Positions 18,823-27,896 of a DNA stretch of 64,000 bases are shown piece after piece. Every line of letters begins with the position of its first letter. Within the stretch, counting starts at the first letter, position 1. The notes under the pieces were generated by a model. It was not told the origin of the DNA, ran no database searches, and saw nothing but the letters and a program-made list of their open reading frames with translations. The translations under genes and the position numbers were made by a program. The DNA comes from Phyllobacteriaceae bacterium (GTDB lineage Bacteria; Pseudomonadota; Alphaproteobacteria; Rhizobiales; Rhizobiaceae), in contig JADJTR010000002.1 of the NCBI GenBank assembly GCA_016711085.1, forward strand, positions 1 to 64,000, given 5' to 3'.

Positions 18823-19631
18823 GCGCGCTCCGCGTCAGGCCGAAACCGGGAAGCGGCAAGGTCACCGACGTGACGCCGGAAAGCGCCGGCTGGACCCATG
18901 TCGGTTTCTCGCTCGTCAGGCTGAAGGCAGGCGAGCGCTTCGGCGAGGCGACCGGTGGACGCGAAACCTGCCTCGTGCTGGTTTCGGGCAAGGCCCGCAT
19001 CGTGGTCGACGGCGTGGAATTCGGCGAGCTGGGCGAGCGGATGAGCCCCTTCGCCGGCAAACCGTGGTCCGTCTTTGCGCCGGCGGGGGCCTCGTGGGCG
19101 GCCGTTGCGACAACCGATCTCGAACTGGCGGTTTGCACTGCGCCGGCGCTCGGTGGAAAGCACACCGCGCGCGTCATTGCGCCGGACGGGCTTGGCCAGG
19201 AAATCCGCGGCAAGGGCACGAACACGCGTTACGTCACCAACATCCTGCCGGAAAGCGATCCAGGCGCGGATTCCCTGCTGGTGGTCGAAGTGATCACGCC
19301 GGGCGGCCACACCTCGTCCTATCCCCCGCACAAGCACGATGTCGACGATCTGCCGCGCGAATCGCTGCTGGAGGAGACCTATTACCATCGCCTCAACCCG
19401 CCGCAAGGCTTCGCTTTCCAGCGCGTCTACACGGATCGGCGCGCCGATGGCACGCGCGAATTGGACGAGGGCATCGTGGTGGAAGACGGCGATGTTGTGC
19501 AGGTGCCCAAGGGCTACCACCCCTGCGCGGCCACACACGGCTACGATCTCTATTATCTCAACGTCATGGCCGGGCCGAAGCGGGTGTGGAAATTCCACAA
19601 CGCACCCGAGCACGAATGGCTGTTGAAGTGA
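18819..19631 (+). CDS. iolB: 5-deoxy-glucuronate isomerase
   Basis: Double cupin enzyme of 270 residues that converts 5-deoxy-D-glucuronate to 5-dehydro-2-deoxy-D-gluconate, the IolC substrate. Cupin metal-site residues are visible in SSYPPHKHDVDD and EETYYHRLNPPQGFAFQ, then VPKGYHPCAATHGYDLYYLN. The GTG start overlaps the preceding stop (GTGA). Last gene of the iol operon; its stop codon touches the long inverted repeat that follows. Intact. Confidence 0.95.
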   Translation: MSALRVRPKPGSGKVTDVTPESAGWTHVGFSLVRLKAGERFGEATGGRETCLVLVSGKARIVVDGVEFGELGERMSPFAGKPWSVFAPAGASWAAVATTDLELAVCTAPALGGKHTARVIAPDGLGQEIRGKGTNTRYVTNILPESDPGADSLLVVEVITPGGHTSSYPPHKHDVDDLPRESLLEETYYHRLNPPQGFAFQRVYTDRRADGTRELDEGIVVEDGDVVQVPKGYHPCAATHGYDLYYLNVMAGPKRVWKFHNAPEHEWLLK

Positions 19632-19711
19632 ATTTCAGGGACAGTTTACTTAATTCCAGTCTTTACCCGCGCCGTTCGAATGCGGGAATTAAGTAAACTG
19701 TCCCTGAAATT
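19631..19711. repeat. perfect 27-bp inverted repeat (REP/MITE-like) between iolB and fixS
   Basis: Arms at 19631-19657 and 19685-19711 are exact reverse complements over 27 bases, separated by a 27-base loop. The arms contain GGGACAGTTTACTTAATTCC, AT-richer than the flanks. A further partial copy of the arm end (TCCCTGAAACTCAC) follows at 19711-19724, so the element looks nested in or partly duplicated from its target. It lies between convergent operons and could act as a two-way stop, but no T tract follows. The arm resembles short palindromes spread by RAYT-type transposases; that link is from memory and untested. Confidence 0.8.
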
Positions 19712-19720
19712 CCCTGAAAC

Positions 19721-19876
19721 TCACTTGAGCGGCTTGTCCTCGCCGTCGTCGAGGATGCGATGCGCCGCGCCGTCGAGGTCTTCGTATTGGCCGCTTTTCA
19801 GAGACCAGACGAAAGCGACCAGCCCCAGCGCGCCCAGCCCGAGCGCGATCGGGATCAGAATCATCAAGCCGGTCAT
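19721..19876 (-). CDS. fixS: cbb3 oxidase maturation protein FixS/CcoS
   Basis: 51 residues: one N-terminal transmembrane helix (MTGLMILIPIALGLGALGLV), then FVWSLKSGQYEDLDGAAHRIL, the diagnostic CcoS block, and an acidic tail. CcoS is needed for inserting haem and copper into the cbb3 oxidase. The ATG overlaps the fixI stop (ATGA), ending the fixGHIS run. It is too short for most gene callers, but the conserved block makes it certain. Confidence 0.93.
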   Translation of the reverse strand: MTGLMILIPIALGLGALGLVAFVWSLKSGQYEDLDGAAHRILDDGEDKPLK

Positions 19877-22131
19877 TCGGCCGGCTCCAAATTCAGCGAC
19901 GCCTTGAATTTCGGCGCGCGCGCCTTGCGCACAGCGTTGAGGCGCATGGCGTTGGCGACAACCAGAACCGACGAGCCGGACATGGCGAGGGCGGCGACAA
20001 GCGGCGTCACGTAGCCGAGGATCGCCAGCGGCACGGCGATGAGGTTGTAGAGAATGGCGAGGGCGAAGTTCTCGCGGATGAGCCGGCCGGCCTGGCGCGA
20101 AACCTCAAGCGCCAGCGGCACCGCCGCAAGGCTGTCGCGCAGGAAAACGAAATCGGCGGCGTTACGTCCGATGTCGGCGGCTGTCGCCGGAGCGATCGAG
20201 ACATGGGCGGCAGCGAGCGACGGGGCGTCGTTGACGCCGTCGCCGACCATCAGCACCCTGGCTCCGGCGCGAGCCAATTCGTCGATGCGGTCGACCTTCT
20301 GGCCGGGCAACAGCCGGGCGCGCCATGCCGACACGCCCAATCGGCGCGCGGTTTCGGCAACCGCCCCGGCGGTATCGCCGGACAGGATTTCCGCGCCAAA
20401 GCCGGCTTCAGCCAATTCGACGATGGCCGCCCGCGCGTCGGGCCGCAGGCGATCGCGGAAGGAATAGGCCGCAACCAGTTCGCCGTCCCGCGACAGGACG
20501 GCTTCGCTCAGCGCCCCCGCAGATGGCGCTTCGGCGCCCGGCGCCGCCCAATCGCGCCGTCCCAGCCGCCAGACATGGCCGTCGGCATCGGCGACGATGC
20601 CCTGACCGGGCGTTTCGGCGATCGAGGCGATATTCAAGGGGGCGGGATCCGCCGCCGCCGCCAGCGCCTGACTCAACGGATGGCGCGACTGACGCGCCAG
20701 CGCCGCGGCGACCGCAAGCGCGGCGGGATCGATTTCCCCGTCACGCAGCAGTTCGGGGCGTCCGAGTGTGAGGGTGCCGGTCTTGTCGAAGACGGCGGTT
20801 GTAGCTTCCGCCATACGCTCGAAGGCCGCGCCGTCGCGCACCATGACGCCGGCGTCGAAGAGGCGGCGGGCGGCGACGACCTGAACGATCGGCACAGCCA
20901 GGCCAAGGGCGCAGGGGCAGGTGATGATCAGCACCGCGACGGCGATGGTGAGCGCATGGTGCCAATCGCCAGACACGGCCATCCAGCCGAGGAAGGACAG
21001 GAACGCCGTCAGATGGACGGCGGGTGCGTAGAACTGGGCGGCGCGATCGGCGATACGGCGATATCGGGCCCGGCCGCTTTCCGCGGCTTCCATCAGGCGG
21101 ACCATTTCGGCGAGGAACGAATTCTCCGCCTTCGCCGTGGCGACGAGCGTCAACGGCCCGGTGAGATTCATCGACCCGGCGCGCAATTCGCTGCCTGGAC
21201 CGGCCGAAACCGGCGCGCTTTCGCCCGAGACGACGGAGCAATCGAGATCGGAAGCGCCGCTGTCGACACGCCCGTCGACGGGGATTCGTTCGCCGGCGGC
21301 GACATGCAGGCGCATGCCCGGCTCAATTGCGCCGAGCGCCAGCCATTCGCGTTCGCCATTGTCGCGCTCGACGAAGGCGCCGCGCGCCGCCATGCGGGCC
21401 AGCCCCTTGACGGCGGAGCGCGCCCGCTCGCGCATGAGATGGTCGAGGGTGCGGCCGATGAGAAGGAAAAACAGCAGTGTCACGGCTGCGTCGAAATAAG
21501 CGTGGTGGCCGTGGTTCCATGTTTCGTAAAGGCTCATCGCATAGGCAAGCGAGACGCCGATCGAGATCGGCACATCCATGTTGGTGCGGCCTTTTTTCAG
21601 GACGCTCCACGCCGAGACGTAAAAAATGCGCCCGGAGAAAACCAGCGCCGGTATGGCGATGAAGGCCGAAATCCAGTGAAACAGGTCGCGGGTCGCATCC
21701 TCGGCGCCCGACCACACCGAGACCGACAACAGCATGATGTTGGCGGCCGCGAAGCCGGCGACGGCGAGCGCCAGCAGCAGGCGTTTCAGCTCATGGTCGC
21801 CTTCGTCGGCGGCGAAATCGAACAAATGCGCCTGATAACCATTGGCGGCGAGCGTTTCGAACACCGGCGGCAAGCCGTCCTGTTCGCGCCAGCGCACCGA
21901 GACGCGTTTGGTCGACAGATTGACGCGCGCCTGCTCGACGCCATCCATGCGGTTGAGCGCGCCTTCGATGGTGGCGATGCACGCGCCGCAATGGACGCCG
22001 GGCACGGCCAGATCGATCTGGCGCAAACCGTCGCCGAGGTCGCGGCTGGTGGCGATGATTTCCTCGGCATGCGGCGCAGCGCCCGAGACCGCCTCGAGCG
22101 CGGATTCGGCGCCGGGCGCGCAGCAGCTCAC
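19873..22131 (-). CDS. fixI: copper-transporting P1B-type ATPase FixI/CcoI
   Basis: 752-residue pump that supplies copper for cbb3 oxidase assembly. An N-terminal heavy-metal domain shows GVHCGACIATIE; further on come TCPCALG (the CPC copper site in the membrane), DKTGTLT with the phosphorylated Asp, and MVGDGVNDAP. The GTG start gives MSCCAPGAE, the usual FixI opening, and overlaps the fixH stop (GTGA); frames open further upstream belong to fixH read out of phase. Intact. Confidence 0.93.
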   Translation of the reverse strand: MSCCAPGAESALEAVSGAAPHAEEIIATSRDLGDGLRQIDLAVPGVHCGACIATIEGALNRMDGVEQARVNLSTKRVSVRWREQDGLPPVFETLAANGYQAHLFDFAADEGDHELKRLLLALAVAGFAAANIMLLSVSVWSGAEDATRDLFHWISAFIAIPALVFSGRIFYVSAWSVLKKGRTNMDVPISIGVSLAYAMSLYETWNHGHHAYFDAAVTLLFFLLIGRTLDHLMRERARSAVKGLARMAARGAFVERDNGEREWLALGAIEPGMRLHVAAGERIPVDGRVDSGASDLDCSVVSGESAPVSAGPGSELRAGSMNLTGPLTLVATAKAENSFLAEMVRLMEAAESGRARYRRIADRAAQFYAPAVHLTAFLSFLGWMAVSGDWHHALTIAVAVLIITCPCALGLAVPIVQVVAARRLFDAGVMVRDGAAFERMAEATTAVFDKTGTLTLGRPELLRDGEIDPAALAVAAALARQSRHPLSQALAAAADPAPLNIASIAETPGQGIVADADGHVWRLGRRDWAAPGAEAPSAGALSEAVLSRDGELVAAYSFRDRLRPDARAAIVELAEAGFGAEILSGDTAGAVAETARRLGVSAWRARLLPGQKVDRIDELARAGARVLMVGDGVNDAPSLAAAHVSIAPATAADIGRNAADFVFLRDSLAAVPLALEVSRQAGRLIRENFALAILYNLIAVPLAILGYVTPLVAALAMSGSSVLVVANAMRLNAVRKARAPKFKASLNLEPAE

Positions 22132-22617
22132 GTGCGCGCTCCGCCCTTCACGATGAAGCGCAGGGTCTCGCGCCAAGGCTTGCCCTCGCCGATGTCGGCG
22201 TCGATGACGGCGATCCACGCGCCGTCGGCAAGCGGGAGAGCCGCGCTCCATGACTCGCCGTCGCGGGCCAACGACACCACCGAATCCTCACGATCGGTCA
22301 CCGGGCCGCTTGAAGGTCACGGTCACGCCGTTGGCGGTCACGACCGATCCAGTTTCGGTCTTGAGCAAGAAGGCGACGCGCCCGCCGGAAACGGCAAGAT
22401 CGTATTTCCAGCCCCGCGCGATCTGCGTCGCCGCATCCGCCGCCTTGCCGTTGAATTCCTGGCTGGCGATGTAACTGTTCGGCACCACCAGACCGGTCCA
22501 TGTCGAATTGGCGAGCCAGGCCATGGTGAAATTGACGGCGAAGATCACGCCGAAAAAAGCGACAAGAATGAACAGGAGATGCTTGCCGGTGAATTCGCGG
22601 CTGGCTTGCACGTTCAT
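22128..22617 (-). CDS. fixH: cbb3 oxidase assembly protein FixH/CcoH, one frameshift
   Basis: Membrane protein of about 162 residues: one transmembrane helix (residues 12-34) and a periplasmic domain with NSYIASQEFNGKAA. The frame stops early at residue 109 because one extra G near 22309 follows TFKRP. Restored, it runs through REDSVVSLARDGESW to FIVKGGART and a TGA that overlaps the fixI GTG. The ATG overlaps the fixG stop. The correct coupling at both ends supports the reconstruction and a sequencing error. Confidence 0.87.
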
Positions 22618-24180
22618 TTCGGTGGCTCCGGTGCAAAGAAGGTGGCGTTGTAGGAATCGGTCTCGCCGGACGGTTTGTCCACCACCGTGAAGCGGAAATC
22701 ATGGCTTTTGGCTTTCGCCGCGGTGGCCGGAACGGTGACGAAAAGCTTCAGGTTGCGCAGCTTGTCGGGCTCGACCGGCACGCTCAGCGTCTGCGCTTCC
22801 GGCTGGTCTTCCAGGCCGACCGCCTTGATGGTCGCGCCGGGGAGATCCTCGATCGACAACAGGAAGGTGCGCGGCTCGGGGATCATGTTGAGGATCTTGA
22901 CCGAATAGCCGTTGCGGATCGATCCGTCGGATTCGAGCACGAATTGCGGATTGCGGTCGTGAAGAACGTTCAACTCCAGACGATCGCGGGAGAACAGGGC
23001 GACGAGCAGTCCGATGCCGATGGCCGACCACACGCCCATGTAGACGAAGGTGCGCGGCCGGAACAGGTGCCGGATGCGGAACATCTTGACGCCTTTGGAC
23101 AGATTGCCGTCGTCGCCATAGACCAGCGCCGGGGAGATTGGCTGGGTGTTGTTCGCCGTCGCCAGCTTCATATTCTCGTTGTATTCGGCGAGCGTGGCGT
23201 AGGAAATCAGGCCGCGCGGCTTGCCGAGCTTGTCCATTACCGCGTCGCAGGCATCGATGCACAGCGCGCAGGTGATGCATTCGAGCTGCTGGCCGTCGCG
23301 GATGTCGATGCCCTGCGGACAAACGACGACGCAGGCGTTGCAATCGACGCAATCGCCGCCGCGAATTCCCGCCGCCGCCGCCTTCTTGGTGCCGCGCGTG
23401 CGCGGCTCGCCGCGCCAGTCATTGTAGGTGACGACGAGCGATTCCTCGTCGAGCATCGCCGCCTGGATGCGCGGCCACGGGCACATGTAGATGCACACCT
23501 GCTCGCGCATGTAGCCCGCAAACACGAAAGTCGTCGCCGTCAACACGCCGACCGTGATGTAGGCGATCGCCGGCGCCTGGAAGGTGAGGAAACTCATGAA
23601 CAGGGTCGGCGCATCGGCGAAGTAGAAAATCCAGGCGCCGCCGGTCGCCATGGCGATAACCAGCCAGGATGGCGTGCTTGACGATGCGCTTGGCGATCTT
23701 GTCGACGCGGTCCACGAGGCCTGGCTCGAGCTTGATGCGGGCGTTGCGGTCGCCCTCGACGAAGCGTTCGACGACGAGGAACAGGTCCGTCCACACGGTC
23801 TGCCAGCAGGTGTAGCCGCACCAGGCGCGGCCGACGATGGAGGTGATGAGGAACAGGCCGACGCCGCCCATGACCAGCATGCCGGCGACGAAGTAGAATT
23901 CCTGCGGCCAGATCTCGATGGGGAAAAAATAGAACCGACGCGACGGAAAATCGATGAGCACGCCCTGGTCGGGCGCATTCGGTCCGCGATCCCAGCGCAG
24001 CCAGGGCGTGAGATAGTAGATGCCGAGCGTGATGATCATCACCAGCCATTTGAAGCGGCGGAAATCGCCGGAAGCGCGCTTGGGATGAACCTTCTGGCGC
24101 TTTTTATACATCGGCTGACGCGTCTTGGCGGCGTTGACGGCCTCGACTTCGACGCGTTCGATCTCGGTTTCATTCAGCAT
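22614..24180 (-). CDS. fixG: cbb3 oxidase assembly ferredoxin-like protein FixG/CcoG, one frameshift
   Basis: Membrane iron-sulfur protein of about 521 residues, reported in other bacteria to reduce copper for CcoI/CcoN. Several hydrophobic segments are followed by MREQVCIYMCPWPRIQ, then two 4Fe-4S motifs, CVDCNACVVVCPQG and CITCALCIDACD, and a C-terminal immunoglobulin-like domain. One extra C near 23668 splits it between KHAI and WLVIAMATGG. The ATG opens MLNETEIERVEVEAV and lies 77 bases after an FNR-type palindrome, so fixGHIS has its own oxygen-controlled promoter. Confidence 0.92.
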
Positions 24181-24256
24181 TGCAAATGTCCAGATTGTCC
24201 GTCCGCGCAATGTAGTGCGGAAAGAAGCCTGCTTACAGGATAGCGCAGCAGCCACG

Positions 24257-24270
24257 TTGACGCATGTCAA
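24257..24270. promoter_or_regulatory. FNR/FixK box upstream of fixG
   Basis: TTGACGCATGTCAA is a perfect palindrome of the FNR/FixK type (TTGA-N6-TCAA), centred about 83 bases before the fixG start and between the fixP terminator and fixG. FnrN, encoded in this window, is the obvious candidate binder. Confidence 0.8.
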
Positions 24271-24295
24271 AACAGAGGCGGTGAACGAACGCACC

Positions 24296-24325
24296 AAAAA
24301 GCGAAGGCCCGGCGAATGCCGGGCC
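24296..24325 (-). terminator. Rho-independent terminator after fixP
   Basis: An eight-pair stem (GGCCCGGC/GCCGGGCC, tetraloop) is followed on the minus strand by TTCGC and five T. It separates fixNOQP from fixGHIS into two transcription units. Confidence 0.8.
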
Positions 24326-24357
24326 CTGCCCTCTCCCGGTGCGGCGCGGGATCCGGG

Positions 24358-25221
24358 TTATTCGCCGCCGCCGAGCGAATGCACGTAGACGGCCAGCTGC
24401 TTGACGGTGGTGTCGCCGAGGCGCGCGCCCCATGCCGGCATGACGCCGTGCTTGGGCTTGGCGATCTGGGCGGCGATGGCCGCTTCGTCCGCCGCGTAGA
24501 GCGCGATGGCGTCGGTCAGGTTCGGCGCACCGAAGTCCCGGCCGCCCTTGGCGTCTTCGCCGTGGCAGGAGGCGCAGTTTTCGGCAAAGACCGTCTTGCC
24601 GGCCTCGACCTTGGCCGCATCGGCCTGTCCGCCGGCGAGGCTCGCGGCATAGGCCGCGACCTGGCCGACCTGATCGGCGTTGAGAATGTCGGCGAAGGCC
24701 GGCATTTCCGAGACGCGGGTATCGGCGTCCGACGCATAACGAATACCGTGCGTCAGGGTCGTGTAGATCGCGTCGGCGGAACCGCCCCACAGCCAGTCAT
24801 TGTCGTTGAGGTTCGGGTAACCGGGCGAACCGGCGGCGCCGGAGCCGTGGCACTGCACGCAATTCACCTTGAAGGCGGCGGCGCCGCCGGCAATGGCGAA
24901 CTGGCGCAGATTGTCGTCGGCGAGGATGCCGGCGACGTCCTTGGCGGCGATCTGGTCGACGAACTGGGCCTGAGCCGCCTTGGCGGCGGTCAGGTCCGCG
25001 TTCACCGCGCCGCGGCTCGACCATCCCCAAATTCCCTGGGTGTTGCCGGAAACCAGCGGAATGGCCGGATAGATGACCATGTAGCCGATGGCCCAGACGA
25101 TGGTGAAGTAGAAGGTCCACACCCACCAGGCGGGAAGCGGGTTGTTGAGCTCGCGGATACCGTCCCAGGAATGGCCGGTCGTTTCCACGCCGCTCACTTC
25201 GTCGATGTGTTTGTTGGCCAT
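24358..25221 (-). CDS. fixP: cbb3 cytochrome oxidase dihaem subunit III
   Basis: 287-residue membrane-anchored dihaem cytochrome c passing electrons to the oxidase. An N-terminal transmembrane helix (about 32-54, after the conserved DGIRELNNPLPAWW) is followed by two haem sites, CVQCH (121-125) and CASCH (216-220), each with a downstream Met ligand region (SEMPAFAD and GVMPAWG). Last gene of fixNOQP, just before a clear terminator. Intact and of standard size. Confidence 0.96.
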   Translation of the reverse strand: MANKHIDEVSGVETTGHSWDGIRELNNPLPAWWVWTFYFTIVWAIGYMVIYPAIPLVSGNTQGIWGWSSRGAVNADLTAAKAAQAQFVDQIAAKDVAGILADDNLRQFAIAGGAAAFKVNCVQCHGSGAAGSPGYPNLNDNDWLWGGSADAIYTTLTHGIRYASDADTRVSEMPAFADILNADQVGQVAAYAASLAGGQADAAKVEAGKTVFAENCASCHGEDAKGGRDFGAPNLTDAIALYAADEAAIAAQIAKPKHGVMPAWGARLGDTTVKQLAVYVHSLGGGE

Positions 25222-25225
25222 GGAA

Positions 25226-25378
25226 TCAATCCTCCTTCAAGGGGATGCGTGCGATCTCGTCGGAGATGGCGCGGCTGCCGGGTCGAAAGGCGTACAGGAT
25301 GACGCCGATGAAGAAGAGGACCATCAAGACCAGTCCCCAACTGTCGGCGAAGGCCCGCATTGCGGTGTAGGTTTCCAT
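25226..25378 (-). CDS. fixQ: cbb3 oxidase small subunit FixQ/CcoQ
   Basis: 50 residues with a single transmembrane helix (about 12-31) and the usual FRPGSRAISDEIARIPLKED tail. CcoQ stabilises the oxidase. It sits nine bases after fixO and four before fixP, in the canonical order. GGAGG precedes its ATG. Confidence 0.94.
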   Translation of the reverse strand: METYTAMRAFADSWGLVLMVLFFIGVILYAFRPGSRAISDEIARIPLKED

Positions 25379-25387
25379 GTCGCCCTC

Positions 25388-26119
25388 CTAGCGGTAGCCC
25401 GCCGTCTCGTCATACTTGGAAAAGTCGACGAGGGTGCCGAGCATCTGGAGGTAGGCCACAAGCGCGTCCATTTCGGTGAGTTCGGCGGGGTTGCCGTCGA
25501 AATCGCCGGTAACGGCTTTCGGATAGCGAGCCAGAAGTCCGGAGGTGTCGGCGTCAGGATTGGCCTGGGCCGCCAGATCGGCCTCCGCGTTGGCGATCAT
25601 GTCGTCAGTATAGGGCACGCCGACGATGGCTGAGGCGCCGAGATGTCCCGCCACATTGGCCACCTTGAGGGGCGTCGCCTTGAGGAAGGCGTAGCTCGGC
25701 ATGATCGATTCCGGCACAACGTTGCGCGGTTCGATCAAGTGGTCGACGTGCCAGACGTCGGAGTAGCGCCCGCCGACCCGGGCCAGGTCCGGCCCGGTGC
25801 GCTTCGATCCCCACTGGAACGGATGGTCGTACATCGATTCCGCGGCGAGGCTGTAATGGCCGTAGCGTTCGACCTCGTCGCGGAAGGGGCGGATCATCTG
25901 CGAATGGCAGACGTAGCAGCCTTCGCGGATGTAGATGTTGCGGCCGGCAAGCTCCAGCGGCGAGTAGGGGCGCATCCCTTCCACCTTCTCGATCGTGTTC
26001 TCGAGGTAGAAGAGGGGCGCGATCTCGACGATGCCGCCAACCGTGACCACGAGGAGCGAGGCGACCAGAAGCAATGTCGCGTTCTTCTCGAGGATTTCAT
26101 GTTTTTCCATGAGTGCCAT
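25388..26119 (-). CDS. fixO: cbb3 cytochrome oxidase monohaem subunit II
   Basis: 243-residue cytochrome c anchored by one N-terminal helix (about 14-36). The single haem site is CYVCH (68-72) within NIYIREGCYVCHSQMIRPF, a strongly conserved CcoO block; the Met ligand lies in PESIMPSYAFL. A second ATG at 26110 is an equally good start. With the ATG at 26119 the gene overlaps the 3' end of fixN by 23 bases. Confidence 0.95.
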   Translation of the reverse strand: MALMEKHEILEKNATLLLVASLLVVTVGGIVEIAPLFYLENTIEKVEGMRPYSPLELAGRNIYIREGCYVCHSQMIRPFRDEVERYGHYSLAAESMYDHPFQWGSKRTGPDLARVGGRYSDVWHVDHLIEPRNVVPESIMPSYAFLKATPLKVANVAGHLGASAIVGVPYTDDMIANAEADLAAQANPDADTSGLLARYPKAVTGDFDGNPAELTEMDALVAYLQMLGTLVDFSKYDETAGYR

Positions 26120-27752
26120 AGTCGTAATCCTTCGTTTTCCGGTTGCGACTGCATGGCCGGCGCGAGCGCGGGCCGGAATCGGCGGCCTCGTTCCGCTTCT
26201 TGCCCAGGATCGTCATGTAGACGTTCCAAGCCATGATCAGTCCGCCGGTGAGATAGAGGACGCCGCCAATCATGCGCAGCACATAGTAAGGATACATGGC
26301 CGCCACGGATTCGGCGAAGGAGTAAACCAGGAAGCCCTGCTCGTCGTACTCGCGCCACATCAGGCCCTGCTGGATGCCGGCGACCCAGAGCACCGCCGCG
26401 TAGAGCACGATGCCGAGCGTGGCGAGCCAGAAGTGCCAGGTGATCAGACGCAGGCTGTACAGCCGGTCACGCCCGAACAACCGCGGTATCAGATAGTAGA
26501 TCGCGGAGAACGAGATCATGCCGACCCAGCCGAGCGCACCGGAGTGCACGTGGCCGATCGTCCAGTCCGTGTAGTGGCTGAGCGAGTTGACCGCCTTGAT
26601 CGACATCATCGGGCCTTCGAAGGTCGACATGCCGTAGAAGGCGACCGAAAGAACCATCATGCGGATGATCGGGTCGGTGCGGATCTTGTCCCAGGCGCCG
26701 GAGAGCGTCATCAGGCCGTTGATCATGCCGCCCCAGGACGGCATCCACAGCATGATCGAGAAGACCATGCCGAGCGTCTGCGCCCAGTCCGGCAGCGCCG
26801 TGTAGTGGAGGTGATGCGGGCCGGCCCAGATGTAGAGGAAGATCAGCGCCCAGAAGTGGACGATCGACAGGCGGTAGGAATAGACCGGGCGGCCGGCCTG
26901 CTTGGGCACGAAATAGTACATCATGCCGAGGAAGCCGGCGGTCAGGAAGAAGCCGACCGCGTTGTGGCCGTACCACCACTGGGTCAGCGCGTCCTGCACG
27001 CCGGCGAAAGCCGAGTAGCTCTTCACGCCGAGGAACGACACCGGCAACGACAGGTTGTTGACGAGGTGCAGCATCGCGATGGTGACGATGAAGGACAGGT
27101 AGAACCAGTTGGCCACGTAGATGTGCGGCTCCTTGCGCTTCAGCAGCGTGCCGAAGAAGACCAGCAGATAGGCGACCCAGACGACGGTGATCCAGATGTC
27201 GACATACCATTCCGGCTCGGCATATTCACGGCCTTCGGTGATGCCGAGCAGATAGCCGGTCGCCGCCATGACGATGAACAGCTGGTAGCCCCAGAAGACG
27301 AACCAGGCGAGATTGCCGCCGAACAGGCGGGCGCGCGTGGTGCGCTGGACGACATAAAAGGACGTCGCCAGCAGGGCGTTGCCGCCAAAGGCGAAAATGA
27401 CCGCTGAGGTATGCAGCGGACGGGTGCGCCCGAAATTCAGCCAAGGCTCGATGTTGAGATCCGGCCAGGCAAGCTGGGCGGCGACGATGACGCCCACAAG
27501 AAAGCCGACGACCCCCCAGAACATGGTGGCGATCGCGCCGTAGCGGGTCGGTCCGTCGAGGTAATCGTCGGGTCCTTCGGCGTAGGCCGGCTTGGAGCCG
27601 ACTTTGCGGATCAGGAGGATCGTGCCGATGGCAAGCGATCCGAAAAGCACCCACATGTGGATGCGGAAGAGGTCATCGGCGGCGAAAGCCACGCCCAGGA
27701 GCGCGACCAGGGCGCCAAGGCCCAGCAGAATCGTTTCGGTGAGAAATCTCAT
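26097..27752 (-). CDS. fixN: cbb3 cytochrome oxidase catalytic subunit I
   Basis: 551-residue haem-copper oxidase subunit with 12 or more transmembrane segments. Histidine ligands lie in RPLHTSAVIFAFGGN, WWYGHNAVGFFLTAGF, IWAGPHHLHYT and IGHVHSGALGWVG. C-type enzymes of this kind work at very low oxygen. The start has a strong GAGAGGGGACGGG site and lies 100 bases from an FNR box. The last 25 residues (after ILGKKRNEAA) look unlike the family and run 23 bases into fixO, so a late frameshift changing the C-terminus is possible. Confidence 0.95.
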   Translation of the reverse strand: MRFLTETILLGLGALVALLGVAFAADDLFRIHMWVLFGSLAIGTILLIRKVGSKPAYAEGPDDYLDGPTRYGAIATMFWGVVGFLVGVIVAAQLAWPDLNIEPWLNFGRTRPLHTSAVIFAFGGNALLATSFYVVQRTTRARLFGGNLAWFVFWGYQLFIVMAATGYLLGITEGREYAEPEWYVDIWITVVWVAYLLVFFGTLLKRKEPHIYVANWFYLSFIVTIAMLHLVNNLSLPVSFLGVKSYSAFAGVQDALTQWWYGHNAVGFFLTAGFLGMMYYFVPKQAGRPVYSYRLSIVHFWALIFLYIWAGPHHLHYTALPDWAQTLGMVFSIMLWMPSWGGMINGLMTLSGAWDKIRTDPIIRMMVLSVAFYGMSTFEGPMMSIKAVNSLSHYTDWTIGHVHSGALGWVGMISFSAIYYLIPRLFGRDRLYSLRLITWHFWLATLGIVLYAAVLWVAGIQQGLMWREYDEQGFLVYSFAESVAAMYPYYVLRMIGGVLYLTGGLIMAWNVYMTILGKKRNEAADSGPRSRRPCSRNRKTKDYDYGTHGKT

Positions 27753-27847
27753 TTCCCGTCCCCTCTCGGATGGAACGCACGCACGCCAAGAGGTCGCAGT
27801 CCCCCCGACGCGTGTTTGTCGATTAGCGCGACGCAAGAATACGCCGT

Positions 27848-27861
27848 CTTGATCCATGTCA
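27848..27861. promoter_or_regulatory. FNR/FixK box between fixN and the hemerythrin gene
   Basis: TTGATCCATGTCAA matches TTGAT-N4-ATCAA with one mismatch. It is centred about 102 bases before fixN and 43 bases before the divergent hemerythrin start, so it could serve either or both genes. Confidence 0.78.
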
Positions 27862-27896
27862 AAGCTGTAAAATAGGGTGCTGCGCAAATTGGTCGC

